The notes beneath the pieces were generated by a model. It saw only the letters and a list, made by a program, of their open reading frames with translations. It did not search any database and was not told the DNA's origin. The position numbers were made by a program, and so were the translations under genes. Shown one piece after another: positions 29,291-30,617 of a stretch of DNA of 30,617 nt. Position 1 is the stretch's first letter. Every line of letters begins with the position of its first letter. The stretch comes from Paraglomus occultum (Eukaryota; Glomeromycota; Glomeromycetes; Paraglomerales; Paraglomeraceae), in NCBI GenBank assembly GCA_910592205.1, contig CAJVPJ010000289.1, positions 1-30,617 of the forward strand, read 5' to 3'.

Positions 29291-30279
29291 GTAAGACAGG
29301 TAAAATTTTCAAAAGCTTTCTAGAGAAAGCATCCAAAAACATTGTAAAAATTATACATGATAAAAATATGTTAGATACGTGTTCCTGACACTATTTTGCA
29401 AACAGATAGTGGTTTCAGTTTGTTAATAAAAAGGATAGATTATTATGTGTCATATTTGATGTTTGGGCTCTGCAAGGACTTTCTCAATAATCTTAGCTGA
29501 TGCAGTATTCGGTATAAACCAACTACTTTTCAAACAGTAGTCAACTAATGCTTGATAGTGTGTGTATGTATGTACGTATGTAATTGAATTGCCGGTCCTG
29601 TTTTAAGTTGTGGCGTCGACTTAACATGAATACAGCGGTTCATAATACGACAATTATGACATTACATTCTCGGTGCAATTGTTAATTGGTTTGCAAATTG
29701 CGATATACCTTTTTATCCTGGTAATAGTTTTGCATGTCTTTAACAACCCGTTATTTTTAGTTTTTGCCCACATATTTGTATCTAAGTGTCAGTTGTGGTC
29801 ATAATGTAATGCTTGCCATGTTTGACGAATTCAACTTGTTTGTTTTAGGATTTTGAGCAGACTAATCTCTGCTAGCAAAAATTGCATAACATTTCTCTAA
29901 ATTTACAATTTGTAGAATTGACAGCAATAGTAATAGTAATGTTTGTTATTGTCACTTGTATAATTTTTTGACATTCTCGTCAACCTTTCATGTAGTCATC
30001 CTCTTCTATAAGCACATTATATAAAATTTTTTTATAGCATAAGAACCACTTACTAGTAAGCTTGTAAAGGGAAAAACCTTATATAATTATAAGCATGCTT
30101 AGCAAAAAATTGGATTGTATAATATAAAAAGGGTTAGCTATAGCAGCAGAGGATCCCAGCAGACTTTTTTTTTTGTGGGTGTTTTTTTTTTTTACACCTT
30201 CATTCTGCGGGTTTTTTAAAGCTAAAATCGCTAAAATCCATAGCAATTTTCGTTCTAGAAAAGGTGGTTTTTTTTGGTG
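29291..30279. other. AT-rich intergenic, no gene seen
   Basis: Contains the 3' region of the small gene and, at 30160-30275, T-runs with a GGTGT...ACACC pair around a T-run (about 30177-30198). No gene supported. Confidence 0.5.
29425..29430 (+). terminator. Polyadenylation signal AATAAA
   Basis: Lies 135 bp after the stop of the 138-aa ORF and is the first such hexamer downstream. Plausible but AT-rich context makes chance likely. Confidence 0.35.
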
Positions 30280-30610
30280 GGTGTGACGTGTGTTTTGCGT
30301 TTGCCTCGTCATTCGAGTGACGTGCGTTTTGCTTTTGCCTCGTCAAAGATGGGATGTTTATAGTCTACTCATCAGATGACGTGTAAATTGTGTTTGTATC
30401 GTCATTCGAGAGCCACCAAGGTATGTGTCGTGACTTTACGTGTGTTTTGCATTTTTCACGTCTCTCGAATGACGATCGTGGCAAATTTTTGTCGTCAAGT
30501 CACATGCCAACTATTGTATGCTAGTTTAGTACCCGTATCTGATTTCTGTCATTGGCTCACATAGGCAAAAAAATATATCTGACGATGCGTCCAATCATAT
30601 ATCGTCATTT
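30280..30610. repeat. Imperfect repeats with paired TGACG/CGTCA words
   Basis: Units of the form TGACGTG-(T/C)GTTTTGC-GTTTGCCT-CGTCATTCGAG recur at about 30284, 30319, 30376 and, rearranged, 30430-30475. TGACG or CGTCA occurs about ten times. A perfect 13-bp inverted pair CGTCATTCGAGAG (30400-30412) and CTCTCGAATGACG (30462-30474) extends outward with mismatches, so part may be a MITE. The repeat may continue beyond the window. Confidence 0.7.
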
Positions 30611-30617
30611 GTAGACC

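Noticed and set aside
1-30617. tRNA, rRNA, CRISPR array, plasmid or bacterial operon features
   Set aside because: No tRNA with convincing A and B boxes, no rRNA segment, no regularly spaced direct repeats of CRISPR type, and spliced genes throughout; the window is eukaryotic nuclear DNA.

Overview
The window looks like nuclear DNA of a filamentous fungus. It is AT-rich, with short spliceosomal introns (GT/GC...AG) and fungal-specific gene families: a HAM1/DUF4449 lipid-binding-like protein, a Sec14/Csr1-like protein, a sphingolipid C9-methyltransferase and a GT34 mannosyl/galactosyltransferase. Between them lies much decayed transposon DNA (Tigger/pogo, Tc1/mariner, MULE-like). An early-diverging fungus such as an arbuscular mycorrhizal one (Glomeromycotina) or another Mucoromycota member is my best guess, from composition and repeat content only.

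Layout. 1-1375 is a transposon graveyard: a Tc1/mariner end, a Tigger transposase C-terminal tail, and an unrecognised minus-strand gene fragment bounded by two transposon ends. 1376-3513 holds no gene. 3514-6605 (+) is an eight-exon gene for a HAM1/DUF4449 protein of 813 residues, including one GC-AG intron. 6606-7837 is intergenic with a pogo-type terminal repeat. 7838-9280 (+) is a three-exon Sec14/Csr1-like lipid-transfer gene (415 residues). It faces a three-exon sphingolipid C9-methyltransferase gene on the minus strand (9625-11281, 469 residues). 11752-12107 holds either a small spliced ORF of 62 residues or a compact multi-hairpin RNA. 12108-16500 is mostly repeats and broken genes: Tc1/mariner and HTH_psq remnants, a 44-bp palindrome, and a spliced Cys/His-rich pseudogene. 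16547-17119 (+) is an unrecognised ORF running into tandem repeats. 17120-19915 carries further degraded coding fragments. 19916-21797 (-) is a three-exon type II membrane glycosyltransferase (563 residues) with a clear GT34 domain and, before it, a region that looks like a degenerate GT31 domain. 21798-28873 is repeat-rich: a complete 900-bp internally deleted Tigger element with TA target duplication, degenerate acidic repeats, a 284-bp foldback palindrome and a broken spliced MULE-like transposase. 28874-29290 (+) is an intact small orphan ORF (138 residues). The right edge carries TGACG/CGTCA-rich imperfect repeats.

How the genes relate: three neighbours at 3.5-11.3 kb act, by family, on membranes and lipids (a lipid-binding-like protein, a phospholipid-transfer protein, and glucosylceramide C9 methylation). 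The minus-strand glycosyltransferase would act in the Golgi on protein or lipid glycans. There is no operon; co-location may be chance. The best candidates for something undescribed are the GT31-like/GT34 architecture, the 11.75-12.1 kb small gene or RNA, and the Cys/His-rich family relic at 15-16 kb.
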